NCBI GenBank assembly: GCA_051747505.1
Contig: JBNJGE010000137.1
Span: 1 to 9,417, forward strand
Origin: Albimonas sp051747505
Lineage (GTDB): Bacteria > Pseudomonadota > Alphaproteobacteria > Rhodobacterales > Rhodobacteraceae
Reading direction: 5' to 3'
DNA: 9,417 nucleotides
Made by a program: the position numbers and the translations under genes. The notes beneath the pieces are model-generated. The model was not told the DNA's origin and did not search any database. It saw nothing but the letters and a program-made list of their open reading frames with translations. Below are positions 7,607 to 9,417 of this stretch, piece after piece (position 1 is the stretch's first letter; the number at the start of each line of letters is the position of its first letter).

Positions 7607-8581
7607 TCATTGCTCCCGGTCTGTCTGGGCCCCCGAAGGGGGCCGGCCCGGTGATAGGCCCGCGGCGGAGGCAGGGCAAGCGCGCACCGTCCGCCGCAGG
7701 CGCGCCACGGCCCGGCCGTCGAGCACGACGAGGCCCCCCGCGATCAGCGCCAGACCCAGATAGGCGCCCCCCGACAGGCGCTCGTCCAGGATCAGCCAGC
7801 CCAGCAGGATGGCCAGCGGCGGAATCACCAGCGTCACCAGCATGGTGTTGGCCGCGCCCGCCCGCGCGATCAGGCTGTAGTAGAGCAGGTAGGCCGCCCC
7901 GGTCGCGACGGCCCCGTAGTAGATCACCGCCGCCCAGGCGCCGGCCGACAGATCGATCGGCGGCGGCCCCTCGATCCACAGCGTCAGCGGAACCATGGTC
8001 GCGAAGGCGGCCGTCGTCATGCCCGTCGCCGCGGCGAGCGGGCTCCCGCCCTGCATGAAGCGCCGCGCCCAGACCGAGGCCAGCGCGTAGCTCATCGCCC
8101 CGCCCAGCACGGCGATCTGCCCCAGGCTGCGCAGGTCGAGCCCCGACAGCGCCTCCGGCCCCGTGATGACCGCGACGCCGGCCAGGCCCAGCCCCACCCC
8201 CGCCGCGCGCCGCGCCGTCAGCCGCTCGTCGCGCAGAAGGGCCGCGGCGACCAGCGCCCCGAAGACCGCGGTGGTCGCGTTCAGGATGGCAGTCAGGCCG
8301 CTCTCGATGCTCTGCTGCCCCCAGGCCATCAGGGTGAAGGGGATCACGTTGTTGAGCAGCCCCATCACCGCGCAGGCCGCCCAGAAGCGCGGATCCCGCG
8401 GCAGGGCCGGGCGCAGGACCGCCATCGCCGCCCACAGCGTCGCCGCGCCCAGCCCCGTGCGCCAGAAGATCGCGGCGAAGGGCCCCATCTCGCGCACCGC
8501 AACGCCGATGGTGACGAAGGAGCCGCCCCAGATGGCCCCGAGCGCCAGCAGCTCCGCCCAGGCGCGGTTGGTCATGGTCAT
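7607..8581 (-). CDS. EamA-family (drug/metabolite transporter superfamily) permease
   Basis: A 324-residue inner-membrane protein with about ten hydrophobic segments in two repeated EamA halves (about 5-140 and 150-290). The duplication is plain: LLRDERLTARRAAGVGLGLA (115-134) in the first half matches LILDERLSGGAYLGLALIAG (273-292) in the second. Members export amino acids, purines, drugs or other metabolites; the substrate cannot be told here. The start at 8581 is chosen because GGGAG lies seven bases upstream; the next ATG upstream (8611) sits before that SD. After the last helix an unusual tail of about 30 residues rich in Pro, Ser and Arg (RRTVRACPASAAGLS...TDREQ) runs into the aatA leader. 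The gene is one base from aatA on the same strand and divergent from the XRE gene, so it may be cotranscribed with the first and controlled by the second. Confidence 0.88.
   Translation of the reverse strand: MTMTNRAWAELLALGAIWGGSFVTIGVAVREMGPFAAIFWRTGLGAATLWAAMAVLRPALPRDPRFWAACAVMGLLNNVIPFTLMAWGQQSIESGLTAILNATTAVFGALVAAALLRDERLTARRAAGVGLGLAGVAVITGPEALSGLDLRSLGQIAVLGGAMSYALASVWARRFMQGGSPLAAATGMTTAAFATMVPLTLWIEGPPPIDLSAGAWAAVIYYGAVATGAAYLLYYSLIARAGAANTMLVTLVIPPLAILLGWLILDERLSGGAYLGLALIAGGLVVLDGRAVARLRRTVRACPASAAGLSPGRPPSGAQTDREQ
7628..7644 (-). other. GC-only RNA hairpin at the expected 5' end of aatA mRNA
   Basis: The minus strand reads GGCCCCC-TTC-GGGGGCC: a perfect 7-bp all-GC stem with a three-base loop. 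An alternative register gives a CCCC(UUCG)GGGG tetraloop stem. No T-run follows, so it is not a standard intrinsic terminator. It starts about seven bases after the TATCAC box of the candidate aatA promoter, so it could cap that transcript. It also codes for residues of the EamA tail. Structure seen directly; role inferred. Confidence 0.55.
7651..7679 (-). promoter_or_regulatory. Candidate aatA promoter inside the 3' end of the EamA gene
   Basis: On the minus strand TTGCCC (7679-7674) and TATCAC (7656-7651) are exactly 17 bases apart. The same TTGCCC box with the same spacing occurs before the ROK gene at 9156. A transcript starting near 7644 would have a leader of about 39 bases carrying a hairpin and the GGGAG ribosome site. 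Sequence-based prediction, better than the other candidates here. Confidence 0.5.
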
Positions 8582-8765
8582 GCGCGTTCTCCCGTGCGAC
8601 TTCTGGGGCATGATCGGGCTTGCGCCGGCTCCGGGCGACCCGGATCTTGTCGCCCCGGGCGCGCCGGGCGCCGCCCCTTGCGCGCCGGAAGGACGGCGGA
8701 CCGGTGCAGGATCGCGCGCGGGGCCGAATCCCGGTTCCCGCCGCAGGAGGGGAGGCTCGAGAGCC
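8582..8765. promoter_or_regulatory. Divergent intergenic region between the EamA and XRE genes
   Basis: These 184 bases should hold the promoters of two genes leaving in opposite directions. They contain no TA dinucleotide on either strand, so there is no ordinary TATAAT-like -10 box. The best plus-strand pair is TTGCGC (8620-8625), a 17-base spacer and GATCTT (8643-8648). The minus strand has no TTG in this stretch. Known signals are the two SD sites: GGGAG before the EamA start, and GGAGGGGAGG before the XRE start. Confidence 0.5.
8633..8655. promoter_or_regulatory. Inverted repeat, possible operator
   Basis: GGGCGAC (8633-8639) and GTCGCCC (8649-8655) form a perfect 7-bp inverted repeat around nine bases, CCGGATCTT. 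The centre contains the GATCTT candidate -10 box of the XRE gene. The adjacent XRE protein is a plausible ligand that could repress itself and perhaps the transporter. The dyad is seen directly; operator function is inference, and GC-rich dyads arise by chance. Confidence 0.35.
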
Positions 8766-9143
8766 ATGAGCGAGGACTACTATTCCGACGAGGCCGCCAC
8801 CTTCGGCGACCGCCTTGCCGCCGCGCGCGAGGCGCTGGGCTACTCGCAATCCCAGCTCGCCTCCCGGGCCGGCGTGCGCCTTGCGACCATCCAGAACTGG
8901 GAGAGCGACCGCTCCGAGCCGCGCGCCAACAAGCTCCAGATGATCGCCGGTATCCTCAACGTCTCCATCGTCTGGCTGCTGACCGGCGAGGGCGAGGGCG
9001 GCGTCGCCGCCGAGCCGGACCAGGACGCCGAACTGCGCGGCGCCCTGGCCGAGCTGCGCGAGATCCGCGTGGCGCAGAGCCGCCTGCTCGCCCGCCTCGC
9101 CCGGCTGGAGAAGCGCCTGCGCGAAAGCGGCGCCGCCGGTTGA
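8766..9143 (+). CDS. XRE-family helix-turn-helix transcriptional regulator
   Basis: A 125-residue cytoplasmic DNA-binding protein. A lambda-Cro/C1-type HTH occupies about residues 12-75: FGDRLAAAREALGYSQSQLA with the SQSQLA scanning helix, RLATIQNWESDRSEPRANK with the recognition helix at about 38-46, then LQMIAGILNVSIVWLLTGEGE closing the domain. After a short linker, residues 88-121 are Leu-, Arg- and Glu-rich with leucine spacing that suggests a coiled coil, probably for dimerisation. No phage gene, peptidase or toxin partner is nearby, so it looks like a housekeeping regulator. The ATG at 8766 follows GGAGGGGAGG (8746-8755); the longer frame upstream crosses the divergent spacer and the transporter's antisense strand and is not real. 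Its targets are unknown; the divergent EamA gene and itself are the natural candidates by position. Confidence 0.9.
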   Translation: MSEDYYSDEAATFGDRLAAAREALGYSQSQLASRAGVRLATIQNWESDRSEPRANKLQMIAGILNVSIVWLLTGEGEGGVAAEPDQDAELRGALAELREIRVAQSRLLARLARLEKRLRESGAAG

Positions 9144-9155
9144 CGCGGCCGCAGC

Positions 9156-9184
9156 TTGCCCCCGCCGCGCCCCCGCGCTAGCTC
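9156..9184 (+). promoter_or_regulatory. Candidate promoter of the ROK kinase gene
   Basis: TTGCCC (9156-9161) and TAGCTC (9179-9184) are 17 bases apart, in the 65-base gap after the XRE stop. The -35 box and spacing are identical to the aatA candidate. The expected start near 9191 leaves a leader of about 18 bases that still contains AAAGGGAG. Prediction only. Confidence 0.45.
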
Positions 9185-9208
9185 AGGGCTTCGCGAAAGG
9201 GAGCGCGC

Positions 9209-9417
9209 ATGCGCATCGGCGTTGATTTCGGCGGCACCAAGATCGAGGCCGTCGCCCTGGACGAGGGCGGCGACACCCTCGCGCGCCGCCGCGTGCCCAC
9301 CCCCCGCCACGACTACGCGGGCAGCGTCCGCGCCGTGCGCGAGCTCGTCGAGACGCTGGAGGCCGAGACCGGCGCCCGCGCCCCGCGCATCGGCGTCGGC
9401 ATCCCCGGCTCCCTCTC
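9209..9417 (+). CDS. ROK-family sugar kinase, N-terminal part (3' end outside window)
   Basis: The first 69 codons of a ROK-family protein, ASKHA-fold kinases that phosphorylate sugars such as fructose, glucose or N-acetyl sugars with ATP. The start reads MRIGVDFGGTKIEAVALDEG, and residues 6-13 (DFGGTKIE) are the phosphate-1 loop. IGVGIPGSL at 61-69 is the next conserved ROK strand and loop. There is no HTH domain before the kinase fold, so this is an enzyme rather than a NagC/XylR-type repressor. AAAGGGAG at 9197-9204 supports the ATG at 9209. The substrate-determining and zinc-binding motifs lie beyond the window, so fructokinase and N-acetylglucosamine kinase cannot be separated. Confidence 0.88.
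   Translation, partial: MRIGVDFGGTKIEAVALDEGGDTLARRRVPTPRHDYAGSVRAVRELVETLEAETGARAPRIGVGIPGSL

Noticed and set aside
5674..8058. A 794-codon plus-strand open frame, the longest in the window
   Set aside because: It spans the antisense strand of three recognisable genes (Tag-like, aatA, EamA). The product is dominated by Arg, Pro, Leu and Ala with no domain. The absence of stops follows from base composition.
8683..8698. CGCCG-GAAGGA-CGGCG hairpin in the divergent spacer
   Set aside because: A 5-bp stem of pure C/G is expected by chance here, and it matches no promoter element.
8582..8767. Longer EamA start (8767 or 8611)
   Set aside because: These add an Arg/Pro/Gly-rich leader before the first helix. 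GGGAG with good spacing lies immediately before the ATG at 8581, inside the proposed extension.
1..9417. Toxin-antitoxin, defence system, prophage, CRISPR or insertion element
   Set aside because: No direct repeats, array, transposase or nuclease motif was found. The XRE gene has no partner toxin, and all genes but the small regulator and the transporter belong to well-known core families.

Overview
The window is a densely coded, very G+C-rich stretch of bacterial chromosome with nearly all codon third positions G or C. The gene order dGTPase, argS, SPOR-domain protein, nagZ, scpA, scpB is the order I know from alphaproteobacteria, above all Rhodobacterales. The protein styles (gamma-type aspartate aminotransferase, alphaproteobacterial SPOR protein, ScpA/ScpB) agree. 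I place it in a Rhodobacteraceae-like alphaproteobacterium by gene order and motifs, not by a search.

Left part, plus strand (1-5543). The end of a dGTP triphosphohydrolase gene is followed by argS (arginyl-tRNA synthetase), which has its own candidate promoter and Shine-Dalgarno (SD) site. After a 91-base gap comes a tightly packed run: a single-pass inner-membrane SPOR protein, nagZ (beta-N-acetylhexosaminidase of peptidoglycan recycling), scpA and scpB (kleisin and winged-helix partners of SMC). Their reading frames overlap by 4, 8 and 17 bases, so translation is probably coupled. The run joins glycan-strand binding, muropeptide trimming and chromosome segregation.

Middle and right, minus strand (5629-8581). 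Convergent to scpB lies a divergent Tag-like (3-methyladenine DNA glycosylase I) protein. Further upstream on the same strand are aspartate aminotransferase (aatA) and an EamA-type drug/metabolite transporter. The transporter stop and the aatA start are one base apart. A promoter-like sequence and a strong GC hairpin at the expected 5' end of the aatA mRNA both lie inside the last codons of the transporter gene.

Right end, plus strand (8582-9417). A 184-base divergent spacer with no TA step and a perfect 7-bp inverted repeat separates the transporter from a small XRE-type regulator with a C-terminal coiled-coil-like tail. A ROK-family sugar kinase gene begins at 9209 and runs off the window.

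I saw no rRNA, tRNA, CRISPR array, insertion sequence, attachment site or prophage gene. This is mainly conserved core genome and I find no clear new defence or mobile system. The points worth a second look are the missing tat genes after scpB, the Tag-like protein that lacks the usual metal ligands and active-site tryptophan, the promoter and hairpin buried in the transporter tail, and the unusual divergent spacer. No gene-free stretch exceeds 300 bases.
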